Source: Antrihabitans stalagmiti
Lineage (GTDB): Bacteria > Actinomycetota > Actinomycetes > Mycobacteriales > Mycobacteriaceae
Length of the DNA: 64,000 nucleotides
Direction of reading: 5' to 3'
Assembly (NCBI RefSeq): GCF_016482825.1
Contig: NZ_JAEMNV010000002.1
Span: forward strand, 885,226 to 949,225
A program made the position numbers and the translations under genes. Within the stretch, counting starts at the first letter, position 1, and each line of letters starts with the position of its first letter. This document shows, in pieces, positions 40,036 to 48,123 of this stretch. Below the pieces are notes generated by a model. It did no database searches. It was given only the letters and a program-made list of their open reading frames with translations, and was not told the origin of the DNA.

Positions 40036-40100
40036 ATCCGCCTCCGGACCCTGCAAACTGCGCCTCGCGCCGAGTCTAGGCCGAACCCCAGGCGAGCGCT

Positions 40101-40748
40101 TTACTGCTGGCCGGGAAGAAGTTGGACCATCAATGCGTCGGAGTCCGCGAGCAGCGTTCCCGCTTCGTCGGTGAGGCGGGCACTGACGAATGCCTTGCGG
40201 CCTTCGACGCGATCGACTCGACCTTCGATGACGAGCGGCACGTTGAGCGGCGTGACCTTGCGGTAGTTGATGTGCAGGTACGCGGTGCGGCTGATCGGTC
40301 GGCCGGCGGCGTGGACCGTCATGCCGAAAATATCGTCGAAAAGCAAGGGCAGGACGCCGCCGTGCGCGGCTGCGTTGCCACCGAGGTGATAGCGCCGGAA
40401 CACACCACGGCTACGGACACCTTCGGCGTCGAACTTCTCGATCATCCACGGCAGCATCAGCAGACTGCCCCGGCCGGGAAGCCCGATGACGCGCCCGCCT
40501 GTGGCTTCACCCTCTTTCGCTTCGTAGGGCGCCAACAGCGCTGCGAGTGCTTCGGCTTGCGCCCGGGCTTCTGCGAGCACGTCGTCCGGCGCATCGATCG
40601 ACACGGCGAGGTCCTGGAGTGTGCGCATGGCCTCGATGAACGGCCCGAAATTGGGTCCGGGCGTTGCGGCGGTGAACTTCGGAAATCCGCCGTGGTGTTC
40701 GTACTCTTCGTCCACGGAGGTTTGACCGTTCGTTGCCTGTTCACTCAT
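40101..40748 (-). CDS. PaaI-type hotdog thioesterase, DHNA-CoA thioesterase candidate
   Basis: 215 residues. The hotdog core is GNAAAHGGVLPLLFDDIFGM ... SRTAYLHINYRKVTPLNVPL ... AFVSARLTDEAGTLLADSDA; HGGVLPLLFDD is the PaaI catalytic-helix pattern (Asp/His region). The first ~95 residues are an actinobacterial N-terminal extension. It is divergent from menB with a 134-bp gap. Menaquinone synthesis needs a hydrolase for the MenB product DHNA-CoA, and none is otherwise seen here, so this is a reasonable candidate by context only. Confidence 0.85.
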   Translation of the reverse strand: MSEQATNGQTSVDEEYEHHGGFPKFTAATPGPNFGPFIEAMRTLQDLAVSIDAPDDVLAEARAQAEALAALLAPYEAKEGEATGGRVIGLPGRGSLLMLPWMIEKFDAEGVRSRGVFRRYHLGGNAAAHGGVLPLLFDDIFGMTVHAAGRPISRTAYLHINYRKVTPLNVPLVIEGRVDRVEGRKAFVSARLTDEAGTLLADSDALMVQLLPGQQ

Positions 40749-40882
40749 ACGGTCACGTTAGCCGATGCAGTTATACGGTGTCAGATTTGCCCGCCAGGTT
40801 TACAGCGAACTGCGACGCACTCGACATTGCATTGCACACGTGATGGCCATGACAACGAGACGTATTACCTAGGCTGGGGCAG

Positions 40883-41776
40883 GTGACCTTCAATCCGCAG
40901 CTGTGGCGACCCGTTCCGGGATTCGAAAATCTCACCGACATCACCTATCACCGGCACGTCGAGCAGGGCACGGTCAGAATTGCGTTCGATCGGCCCGACA
41001 TTCGGAACGCCTTCCGACCGCACACCGTCGACGAGCTCTACCAGGCACTCGACCACGCGCGAATGGCGTCCGACGTCGGCGTCGTACTGCTCACCGGCAA
41101 CGGCCCGAGTAGCAAGGACGGCGTCTGGTCGTTCTGCTCCGGCGGCGACCAACGGATCCGCGGACGCAGCGGCTACCAGTACGCGAGCGGGGACACCGCC
41201 GACACCGTCGACAAGGCGCGCGCAGGCAGGTTGCACATTCTCGAAGTGCAGCGGCTGATCCGGTTCATGCCGAAAGTGGTCATCGCCCTCGTCAACGGTT
41301 GGGCCGCCGGCGGCGGCCATTCGCTCCACGTCGTCTGCGACCTCACACTCGCCAGCCGCGAGCACGCGCGATTCAAGCAGACCGACGCCGACGTCGGCAG
41401 CTTCGACGGTGGCTACGGCAGCGCCTATCTCGCGAAGTTGGTCGGACAGAAATTCGCCCGCGAGATCTTCTTCCTCGGCCACACCTACACAGCCGACGAG
41501 ATGCACAACATGGGCGCTGTGAACAAAGTTGTCGACCATGCCGACCTGGAAGACGTCGCACTCGAATGGGGCGCCGACATCAACGGCAAGTCGCCGCAGG
41601 CCCAACGCATGCTCAAGTACGCGTTCAATCTCGCCGACGACGGTCTGGTCGGCCAGCAACTGTTCGCGGGTGAAGCGACGCGGATGGCGTACATGACCGA
41701 CGAGGCCGTCGAGGGTCGGGATTCGTTCCTGGAGAAGCGCAAACCCGACTGGTCCCCCTACCCCTGGTACTTCTGA
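40883..41776 (+). CDS. menB: 1,4-dihydroxy-2-naphthoyl-CoA synthase
   Basis: 297 residues of the crotonase fold. Oxyanion-hole segments WSFCSGGDQRIRGRSGYQYA and VNGWAAGGGHSLHVVCDLTL, and the MenB active-site strip KQTDADVGSFDGGYGSAYLA are diagnostic. The C-terminus KRKPDWSPYPWYF is the usual MenB end. It cyclises o-succinylbenzoyl-CoA. GTG 40883 has GGGGCAG immediately before it. Downstream genes run in the same direction to pitA and menE. Confidence 0.97.
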   Translation: MTFNPQLWRPVPGFENLTDITYHRHVEQGTVRIAFDRPDIRNAFRPHTVDELYQALDHARMASDVGVVLLTGNGPSSKDGVWSFCSGGDQRIRGRSGYQYASGDTADTVDKARAGRLHILEVQRLIRFMPKVVIALVNGWAAGGGHSLHVVCDLTLASREHARFKQTDADVGSFDGGYGSAYLAKLVGQKFAREIFFLGHTYTADEMHNMGAVNKVVDHADLEDVALEWGADINGKSPQAQRMLKYAFNLADDGLVGQQLFAGEATRMAYMTDEAVEGRDSFLEKRKPDWSPYPWYF

Positions 41777-41791
41777 GGTAAGACTGAGGGT

Positions 41792-42235
41792 GTGGACCCG
41801 CAGAAACCGAACGAGCAACACGTCCGACCCGACGGCGTCACCGACGAGACAGTCGCAGCGGTCGGCAAAGTGTCCGAAGCGCTGGAGACCATCGAACGTG
41901 CACGCGGACATCTCTACGATTTCCATCAGCTGACCGGCCACGCCGACCTACTGCTCGGCGAGGCGGCCGATGCGCTCGAAGAGGCCGGTCATGCGGCTAC
42001 AGCGCAGCAGCTGCGCGACGAACTCGTCGGCCGAAACGTCGTCGAAGGTCGCTGGACCTTTCAGTTGGTCGAGGAGTTCGACGACGGCTACTGGTCGGCG
42101 TTTCGCGAGGCGGACAAGCGGATTCGTGACGAACTGCAGGGCGGTAAGCGGCATCTCTTCGAAGCCGAGATGAAGGAATCGCGACGCACACACGGGCGTC
42201 GACACCACGAGGCACGGCCGATCCAGGGAGCTTGA
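41792..42235 (+). CDS. Conserved hypothetical protein in the menB-pitA interval
   Basis: 147 residues from GTG 41792. It is helical and charged, with VGKVSEALETIERARGHLYD, FHQLTGHADLLLGEAADALE and a basic C-terminus (MKESRRTHGRRHHEARPIQG). The pattern of two antiparallel helices followed by WTFQLVEEFDDGYWSAF suggests a small helical-bundle protein; no family is named with confidence. It is 15 nt after menB and 4 nt before the VOC gene, so likely in the same transcript. Confidence 0.75.
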   Translation: MDPQKPNEQHVRPDGVTDETVAAVGKVSEALETIERARGHLYDFHQLTGHADLLLGEAADALEEAGHAATAQQLRDELVGRNVVEGRWTFQLVEEFDDGYWSAFREADKRIRDELQGGKRHLFEAEMKESRRTHGRRHHEARPIQGA

Positions 42236-42239
42236 AGCG

Positions 42240-42632
42240 ATGCAGGTACTCAGCAGCAGAATCATCTTGCGTCCTGCCGATCACGCACGCACGCTGACCT
42301 TCTACCGCGATGTGATCGGCCTTGCCATCGCCCGCGAGTACCCGGGCGGCACCGTGTTCTTCGCCGGTCAAGGCTTGATCGAGGTCACGTCCTACAGCGG
42401 AACCGGAGCGTCGAACTCCTTCGACGGCGCGATTTGGCTTCAGGTCAAGGACCTTGCCAAGGCGCAGAGCGAGCTGGCAGCGAAGGGAGTCCCCATCGAT
42501 CGCGAAGCCAAGAAGGAGCCGTGGGGCCTGCGCGAAATGTGGATCACCGACCCCGATGGAGTAAGCATCGTCGTCGTCCAGATACCCGACGATCATCCTT
42601 TGCGACGCGACACACGATCGACTACAACGTGA
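42240..42632 (+). CDS. VOC-superfamily protein
   Basis: 130 residues: LSSRIILRPADHARTLTFYR, GTVFFAGQGLIEVTSYSG, AIWLQVKDLAKAQSELAAKG, EMWITDPDGVSIVVVQIPDD, the paired VOC repeats. It starts 4 nt after the previous gene. A VOC gene occupies the same position in mycobacteria (between pitA and menB). Metal-dependent lyase, dioxygenase or ligand-binding roles are possible; none is indicated. Confidence 0.88.
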   Translation: MQVLSSRIILRPADHARTLTFYRDVIGLAIAREYPGGTVFFAGQGLIEVTSYSGTGASNSFDGAIWLQVKDLAKAQSELAAKGVPIDREAKKEPWGLREMWITDPDGVSIVVVQIPDDHPLRRDTRSTTT

Positions 42633-42737
42633 CGTAAACCTCCTGCATATCCGGGCATATCGGTCACTTGGTGGACGGCAGATGAACACCCGCGACCCTG
42701 GCTGGCTTTCCGCGGATCGAGTACGCACACTAATCGC

Positions 42738-43937
42738 GTGAGCGCTGAACTCCTCGTCCTCTTAATCGTCGTCGTAACGGCTCTGGCCTTCGACTTCACC
42801 AACGGTTTTCACGACACCGCGAATGCGATGGCGACATCGATCGCTACCGGTGCACTCAAACCGAAGGTGGCAGTCGGTCTTTCCGCTGTTCTCAACCTTG
42901 TCGGCGCCTTCCTCTCGGTGGAAGTCGCCGCAACCGTTGCCAAAGGAATAGTCGACCTCAAAACCGTGCAGGGCCAAGACCTTCTTGTGATCGTCTTCGC
43001 CGGACTCGTCGGCGGCATTCTCTGGAACCTCGCAACGTGGCTCTTCGGCATTCCGTCGAGTTCGTCGCACGCGCTGTTCGGCGGACTCATCGGAGCGACG
43101 ATTGCGGCACTGGGAACCAGCGGCGTCATCTGGGCGAAGGGCTCCGACGGCGTCGTCAACAAGATCCTCGTTCCCGCACTGCTCGCTCCCGTGGTCGCCG
43201 GCCTCGTCGCCGCGATCGGAACGTTCGCGGTCTACAAGATCACCGATCGCGTCAACGAGAAGAACAAAGAAGAAGGCTTCCGCTGGGGCCAGATCGGGTC
43301 GGCGTCACTCGTCTCGCTGGCGCACGGCACCAACGACGCGCAGAAGACGATGGGCATCATCTTCCTGGCCCTCGTTGCGCACGGCACCATCAACGGTGAT
43401 TCGGAGATGCCCTTCTGGGTCAAACTGTCCTGTGCATTGGCAATTGCGCTCGGTACCTACCTCGGCGGCTGGCGAATCATTCGCACGCTCGGCAAGGGGC
43501 TCGTCGAGATTGCGTCGCCGCAGGGATTCGCGGCTGAATCGTCATCTGCAGCAATCATTTTGACGTCCAGCCACTTCGGCCTTCCCTTGTCGACCACACA
43601 GACGGCGACCGGCTCGATCCTCGGAACCGGCGTCGGCAAGAAGGGCGCGGAGGTCCGGTGGGGCGTTGCGGGTCGGATGGCCGCCGCGTGGCTGCTCACC
43701 CTGCCTGCCGCCGGCATCGTCGGCGCACTCTGCTGGGCCCTCGCTCACGCGATCGGCGGACTCGGTGGCGTGCTCGTGGTGTTCGGAATCCTCGTCGGGC
43801 TGTCGGGCTACATGTACCTGCGCTCGAAGAAGAACCCGGTCGACACCTCGAACGTCAACGAAGACTGGGACGGCGGACTCACGCCTCCTTCGGAAAAAGT
43901 CAAGACGAGCACTCCCGCCGACCCGGCGAACGTCTGA
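42738..43937 (+). CDS. pitA: Low-affinity inorganic phosphate transporter PitA
   Basis: 399 residues with about ten membrane helices. The two internal signature repeats are visible: FDFTNGFHDTANAMATSIAT near the N-terminus and LVSLAHGTNDAQKTMGIIFL in the middle. The final ~30 residues are a cytoplasmic acidic tail. Pit transporters import metal-phosphate by proton symport. GTG 42738 is the start. Downstream genes (membrane protein, two DUF3349 proteins, menE) follow closely on the same strand. Confidence 0.96.
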   Translation: MSAELLVLLIVVVTALAFDFTNGFHDTANAMATSIATGALKPKVAVGLSAVLNLVGAFLSVEVAATVAKGIVDLKTVQGQDLLVIVFAGLVGGILWNLATWLFGIPSSSSHALFGGLIGATIAALGTSGVIWAKGSDGVVNKILVPALLAPVVAGLVAAIGTFAVYKITDRVNEKNKEEGFRWGQIGSASLVSLAHGTNDAQKTMGIIFLALVAHGTINGDSEMPFWVKLSCALAIALGTYLGGWRIIRTLGKGLVEIASPQGFAAESSSAAIILTSSHFGLPLSTTQTATGSILGTGVGKKGAEVRWGVAGRMAAAWLLTLPAAGIVGALCWALAHAIGGLGGVLVVFGILVGLSGYMYLRSKKNPVDTSNVNEDWDGGLTPPSEKVKTSTPADPANV

Positions 43938-43955
43938 GAAGGGCGAACGTAGAAC

Positions 43956-44246
43956 ATGGATACTTTCCTCAAAACCGTCGACTCGCTGTGGCGCGTTGTC
44001 GCCATCGGCCTCGTATTCGGCGCCGGGTTGCCCGTCGTATTCGCCTACGGAATCAAGTTCCTCGCGGTCAACGAGATCAACGCAGACGGCACGGTCGGTC
44101 GCCGTAATCCGGTGATGGCGTTGGCCGGATCTGCTCTGCTCGCATTGGTCTTGCTCTCCGTCATCGCGGGCGTGCTTTTCATTGCCAAGGATTTCATCCT
44201 CACCAGCTTCGACATCTCCCTCTTCGGGGCAAAGGCGAAAGGATAA
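43956..44246 (+). CDS. Two-helix membrane protein next to pitA
   Basis: 96 residues with two membrane segments: VVAIGLVFGAGLPVVFAYGI and MALAGSALLALVLLSVIAGVL. The short loop between them is polar (NEINADGTVGRR). It lies 18 nt past pitA and 4 nt before a DUF3349 gene. The same small membrane protein occurs beside pitA in mycobacteria as recalled, so it may be a transporter partner. No enzymatic motif. Confidence 0.85.
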   Translation: MDTFLKTVDSLWRVVAIGLVFGAGLPVVFAYGIKFLAVNEINADGTVGRRNPVMALAGSALLALVLLSVIAGVLFIAKDFILTSFDISLFGAKAKG

Positions 44247-44250
44247 TCAC

Positions 44251-44580
44251 GTGACTGCAGAAGCGAACGCGGAAAATCAGTCGATACTCCAGACCGTCAT
44301 CGGTTGGCTGCGCGCCGGATACCCGCAGGGTGTGCCCCGCGAGGACTACATCGCACTCTTCGCCGTGCTACACCGTCGGTTGACCGAATTCGAAGTCCGC
44401 AAGATCGCCGATCAGTTGATTGCGAATGCTGTCGCCGAAGACGGTGTCATCGAGCGCAGTGAGATCGAGGATGCAATTGCGAAAGTCGCGTTGGAGCAGC
44501 CCGGCGACGACGATGTCGCACGCGTAGCGTCGCGTTTGGCAGCGGGCGGATGGCCATTGGCCAATCCGTCGGACAACTGA
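44251..44580 (+). CDS. DUF3349 protein, copy 1
   Basis: 109 residues from GTG 44251. It begins with LQTVIGWLRAGYPQGVPRED and continues IALFAVLHRRLTEFEVRKIA ... VARVASRLAAGGWPLANP, the DUF3349 pattern (an HTH-like helical fold by structure of relatives). It is followed 10 nt later by a second, clearly homologous gene. Function unknown; the two may form a heterodimer or reflect duplication. Confidence 0.9.
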   Translation: MTAEANAENQSILQTVIGWLRAGYPQGVPREDYIALFAVLHRRLTEFEVRKIADQLIANAVAEDGVIERSEIEDAIAKVALEQPGDDDVARVASRLAAGGWPLANPSDN

Positions 44581-44590
44581 GCCGCCCGCC

Positions 44591-44905
44591 TTGGCACTTC
44601 CGCCATTTCTCGCAAACGTCCTCGGCTGGCTGCGTGCCGGCTATCCCGAGGGCGTGCCGGAAAGGGACTACGTTCCACTCTTGGCACTACTGACTCGCAA
44701 GCTGTCCGACGACGAGGTCGAACAGATCACAACAGCGCTCGTCACGGCGGGCGACCTTCCCATCGACAAGACCGACATCCAAGTGATGATCACCAAGATC
44801 ACCGACGAGATGCCGCTGTCCTCGGATGTGGATCGGGTCAGCTCCAGACTCGCAGCGGGTGGCTGGCCGATTGCCGATCCGACGACGGATCTCGAATCGC
44901 CGTAG
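44591..44905 (+). CDS. DUF3349 protein, copy 2
   Basis: 104 residues from TTG 44591. ANVLGWLRAGYPEGVPERDY, ALLTRKLSDDEVEQITTALV and VDRVSSRLAAGGWPIADP align residue by residue with copy 1 (same WLRAGYP-GVP and SRLAAGGWP blocks). The tail differs (TTDLESP). It lies 52 nt upstream of menE. A tandem duplication is the simplest origin. Confidence 0.87.
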   Translation: MALPPFLANVLGWLRAGYPEGVPERDYVPLLALLTRKLSDDEVEQITTALVTAGDLPIDKTDIQVMITKITDEMPLSSDVDRVSSRLAAGGWPIADPTTDLESP

Positions 44906-44957
44906 TCGTGTCAGGCACCCGTCCGTTCCCGACAGCGATGCGTGACACCATCGAAGG

Positions 44958-46106
44958 GTGAGCAACACACTTCGAACGCTGGCCGTACCGTCCGGCGATG
45001 CCGTTGCCGAGGTGCTTCCTGTCTTGCGAGAAGTATTGGCGGGCACCACATCAGCGGTCCTTCCAGTTCCCGCGGGTGACCGACGCGAAACCGCTCGGCT
45101 CGAGACAGCGCTTGCTTCGGGTGAGCCGATAGACGACGGCGTCGCACTTGTCGTCGCGACGTCCGGAACCACGGGAACTCCCAAGGGCGCGATGTTGTCG
45201 GCAGCCGCATTGCGTGCGAGCGGTACCGCGACACACAAGCGACTCGGTGGAGCCGGCAGCTGGTTGCTTGCGCTGCCGACCCACCACATCGCCGGACTGC
45301 AAGTCCTGTTTCGCGGCATCCTTGCCGGCCTTCCGCCAGTGGTTCTCGATGTCGCCGACGGCTTCGATCCGGCGGCACTGGCGCCTGCGATCGATGCGAT
45401 GCCAGGGCCTCGCCGCTACACCTCACTGGTCCCGACGCAACTCGTCAAAGCGCTCGACGACGCTGCGGCCGTTGCTGCGTTGACGCGCCTCGACGCGGTG
45501 CTGCTGGGCGGGGCGGCAACACCGGTCTGGTTGCGCGAGAAGGCAAGCGACGCCGGTATCAATCTGTTCCGGACCTACGGGATGAGCGAAACCTGCGGCG
45601 GTTGTGTCTACAACGGCATTGCCCTCGACGGCGCCCTGGTCGAGATCGAGGACGGCCGCGTCGTTCTCGGCGGGCCGATGGTTGCCACCGGGTATCGCGG
45701 CCTACCCGAGCACCCATCGTTCGCTCGGCAAGGCTGGTTCCGAACCGATGATGGGGGCACGGTGACCGACGGCATCCTGACCGTCACTGGACGGTTGGAC
45801 GAAGCCATCTCGACGGGCGGTCTTACGGTCGTCCCGCAGGTTGTCGAAGCCGCGATTCTCAGCCATCCCGACGTCCGCGAATGTGCGATCGTCGGTGTCG
45901 CGGACCGGCGCCTTGGCGAACGTGTCGTCGTTGCGGTCGTCGCCGCACCCGGCGCGACGCCGTCGTTGCGGGATATTCGCGATCACGTTGCGCAAGAGCT
46001 CGATTCGACTGCAGCGCCGCGCGAGCTGCTCCTGGTCGATGCACTCCCCCTGCGCGGGCCGGGCAAGGTCGATCGAGCAGCTGTGCGGGCACTTTTCGAG
46101 CACTAG
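44958..46106 (+). CDS. menE: o-succinylbenzoate-CoA ligase
   Basis: 382 residues, the short ANL-enzyme form typical of actinobacterial MenE. The phosphate loop is VATSGTTGTPKGAMLS, the adenylate motif is YGMSETCGGC, and the C-terminal lysine lies in RGPGKVDRAAV. It activates o-succinylbenzoate with ATP and CoA for MenB. GTG 44958 is preceded by GAAGG. Its TAG stop starts a palindromic repeat shared with the opposing serine hydrolase gene. Confidence 0.95.
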   Translation: MSNTLRTLAVPSGDAVAEVLPVLREVLAGTTSAVLPVPAGDRRETARLETALASGEPIDDGVALVVATSGTTGTPKGAMLSAAALRASGTATHKRLGGAGSWLLALPTHHIAGLQVLFRGILAGLPPVVLDVADGFDPAALAPAIDAMPGPRRYTSLVPTQLVKALDDAAAVAALTRLDAVLLGGAATPVWLREKASDAGINLFRTYGMSETCGGCVYNGIALDGALVEIEDGRVVLGGPMVATGYRGLPEHPSFARQGWFRTDDGGTVTDGILTVTGRLDEAISTGGLTVVPQVVEAAILSHPDVRECAIVGVADRRLGERVVVAVVAAPGATPSLRDIRDHVAQELDSTAAPRELLLVDALPLRGPGKVDRAAVRALFEH

Positions 46107-46177
46107 GCGGATCCGCCGCTCGTGCGTCTTTTCGGCGCGCCTGCCCTCCGAAAAGACTCACGAGGCCGAGGGCCCTA
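46104..46177. repeat. Palindromic intergenic element, copy 3 (menE/serine hydrolase junction)
   Basis: Arms TCGTGCGTCTTTTCGG and CCGAAAAGACTCACGA (16 bp, one mismatch) around CGCGCCTGCCCT, with outer GGCGGATCCGCCG and GGCCGAGGGCC arms. TAG of menE opens it and CTA of the opposing gene closes it. The loop sequence matches that of the broken copy at 63614-63653. Confidence 0.85.
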
Positions 46178-47095
46178 GCGAAGTTCCGTCACAGCCAGAT
46201 GCGCAGCCCGGCCGATCGCCTGGTCTACGACGGGAAGCAGCGGGTCGGCCCGGGCTGCCCTCGTGAACACCGCGACCGCGACGGCTGTCTCACCTGGAAA
46301 CTCCACCACCGCAACCTCGTTGCGGATGGCACCGATCGTTCCGGTCTTGCCGGAAACGACAACTCCGCTGTAGGGAAACCCCGATCGAATTCGATGCGGC
46401 CAAATCTGTTCCGACATCACCCTTTTGACCAACTTGGTGGACACATGGGAGACCGCTTCTCCCGTCCAGATCGCGTCGAGCAGTGTCGTCATCTCACGCG
46501 GAGTCGTCGCACTGGCGAAGGCAGGGTCGTACACGGCGGAGGTCCGCTCGTCGAAACTGTCGGCGAGCGATTCGAACGCCTCCCTCGTCGTGTGCACGTC
46601 CATGTCGGCCCGCAGCATTCTGTGCGCATCGTCTGTGCCGCCGACTATTCGAGTTCGCGACAAGCTCAGGTCGGCGAGAACTTTAGCCACGGACTCGAGC
46701 CCGACCATACGCAGGATGATGTCCGCGGCACCGTTGTCGGACACCGTCATCATCGACCTCGCGAGGTCGCGCACGCTCAGCTCTACAGGGTCCTGGAAGA
46801 TCGACAGGCCCGTCGGCCCGAGCGTGCAGGTCGCGGGATCGACCCGCACCGTGTCGGTCGGCGACAGTTCGCCGCTGTCGAAAGCCCTGCACAACGCCAC
46901 CATCAGAGGCAGCTTGTAGACCGATGCGGTGACGACGAGAGCGTCGGAGTCGACGTCGATGCATGCCGTCGGCGCTGCCGAGCCGGGTCCGATCCTGCGA
47001 GCATGCAACCAACCGACGCACCCCGCGTCAGCGAACACGTCGCGGATCCGCTTCTCGGTGAACTCGAACCGAGAAATCCCCGCCGACCTGCTCAC
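46175..47095 (-). CDS. Serine beta-lactamase-fold hydrolase, cytoplasmic, non-canonical class A
   Basis: 306 residues from GTG 47095, which overlaps the LysR stop (GTGA). Ser-x-x-Lys is TASVYKLPL, the SDN loop is MTVSDNGAADI and the KTG motif is SGKTGTIG. The omega-loop Glu-x-x-x-Asn of true class A beta-lactamases is not recognisable (region MDVHTTREAFESLADSFDE), and there is no signal peptide, so it may be a cytosolic esterase or transpeptidase-like hydrolase rather than an antibiotic resistance enzyme. Coupled translation with the LysR gene ties it to that regulator. Confidence 0.85.
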   Translation of the reverse strand: MSRSAGISRFEFTEKRIRDVFADAGCVGWLHARRIGPGSAAPTACIDVDSDALVVTASVYKLPLMVALCRAFDSGELSPTDTVRVDPATCTLGPTGLSIFQDPVELSVRDLARSMMTVSDNGAADIILRMVGLESVAKVLADLSLSRTRIVGGTDDAHRMLRADMDVHTTREAFESLADSFDERTSAVYDPAFASATTPREMTTLLDAIWTGEAVSHVSTKLVKRVMSEQIWPHRIRSGFPYSGVVVSGKTGTIGAIRNEVAVVEFPGETAVAVAVFTRAARADPLLPVVDQAIGRAAHLAVTELR

Positions 47096-47976
47096 GGTCG
47101 GGCTCCGCCGATCACGCGATCGAGCGCTCTTGCGAGCAACGCGGCGTCGCTACCTCGGCGGCAGATCGTTCGCACGCGCAAGGCAAGGGCGTCCGGCGCG
47201 AACTCGACCCACGCAACGCCGGGCATCGACGCGGGCGGGCGTGCCGTGACACCGAAGCAGCGTCCGGCCGCCACCTGCGCGAGCAGTTCCCGCGACCCGT
47301 TGGAGACGATGAGCTCCGGGTCGAGACCTCGCGCACGCCAGCCGTCGACGAACAGATCGTGTGCAGCCGGGTTGTCCGAGCGCTGCCCCGTCGACAGCGC
47401 CAAACCGCGAAACATGCGCGCCTGCGGCCGTTTCGCCGATGCGACAGGATGGCCGGACGGAACGATGACCCACCGCCTCAGCTGCAGTACAGGGCCGCTT
47501 GCAACATCGGTCAGCAGCGCCGGGTGTTCGATCACGGCAACGTCGAGCAGTCCGCTGGTGACGCTCTCCACGAGGTCTGCCGTTGCGGCTGTGGTCGTCT
47601 CGACCTTCGGTTCTCCCTCGGAGTCGACGGCGACGAGTGCGCCGATGCATTCGAGCACGACCGCGTCTGTGATGGATGGCGTTGTGCCCCAACGGACAAC
47701 CGAGTGACGGCCTCCTGCAATGCGCAACGCTTCGTCCTCGAATCGCGCTGCATCGGCGACAAGCAGTCGAGCCCGCGGCAGCAGTTGGCGTCCGGCGTCG
47801 GTCAGTCCGATGCGACGGCCACCACGATCGACGAGGACCGAGCCGAGCCGATCCTCTAGCCGCCGAACGCCCTGTGACAGCGGCGGTTGCGTCATGCCGA
47901 GGCGGGTTGCCGCGTTCCCGAAATGGCCCTCCTCAGCGACTGCGACAAAAAATTTCAGATGGCGGAGCAGGTCCAT
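47092..47976 (-). CDS. LysR-family regulator between two beta-lactamase-fold genes
   Basis: 294 residues from ATG 47976 (MDLLRHLKFFVAVAEEGHFG); ATG 47985 three codons earlier is an alternative and neither has a strong ribosome-binding site. The winged HTH is AATRLGMTQPPLSQGVRRLE. The remaining two-thirds is the substrate-binding co-inducer domain. It is divergent from the lipoprotein beta-lactamase (147-bp gap) and overlaps the start of the serine hydrolase gene, an AmpR-like layout. Confidence 0.92.
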   Translation of the reverse strand: MDLLRHLKFFVAVAEEGHFGNAATRLGMTQPPLSQGVRRLEDRLGSVLVDRGGRRIGLTDAGRQLLPRARLLVADAARFEDEALRIAGGRHSVVRWGTTPSITDAVVLECIGALVAVDSEGEPKVETTTAATADLVESVTSGLLDVAVIEHPALLTDVASGPVLQLRRWVIVPSGHPVASAKRPQARMFRGLALSTGQRSDNPAAHDLFVDGWRARGLDPELIVSNGSRELLAQVAAGRCFGVTARPPASMPGVAWVEFAPDALALRVRTICRRGSDAALLARALDRVIGGARP

Positions 47977-48123
47977 GCTCACCATTCAACCAGCCGTCGG
48001 AAGCCGACCTGGATTTCTTCGGTGCTCGAAACCGCCCTCCCAGCAGCACCGATATCGAAGTCGACTCGCGGCGGACGTCGGATCGTCTTTGCATCGGAAT
48101 CGATGGATCACCATAGTGAATTT

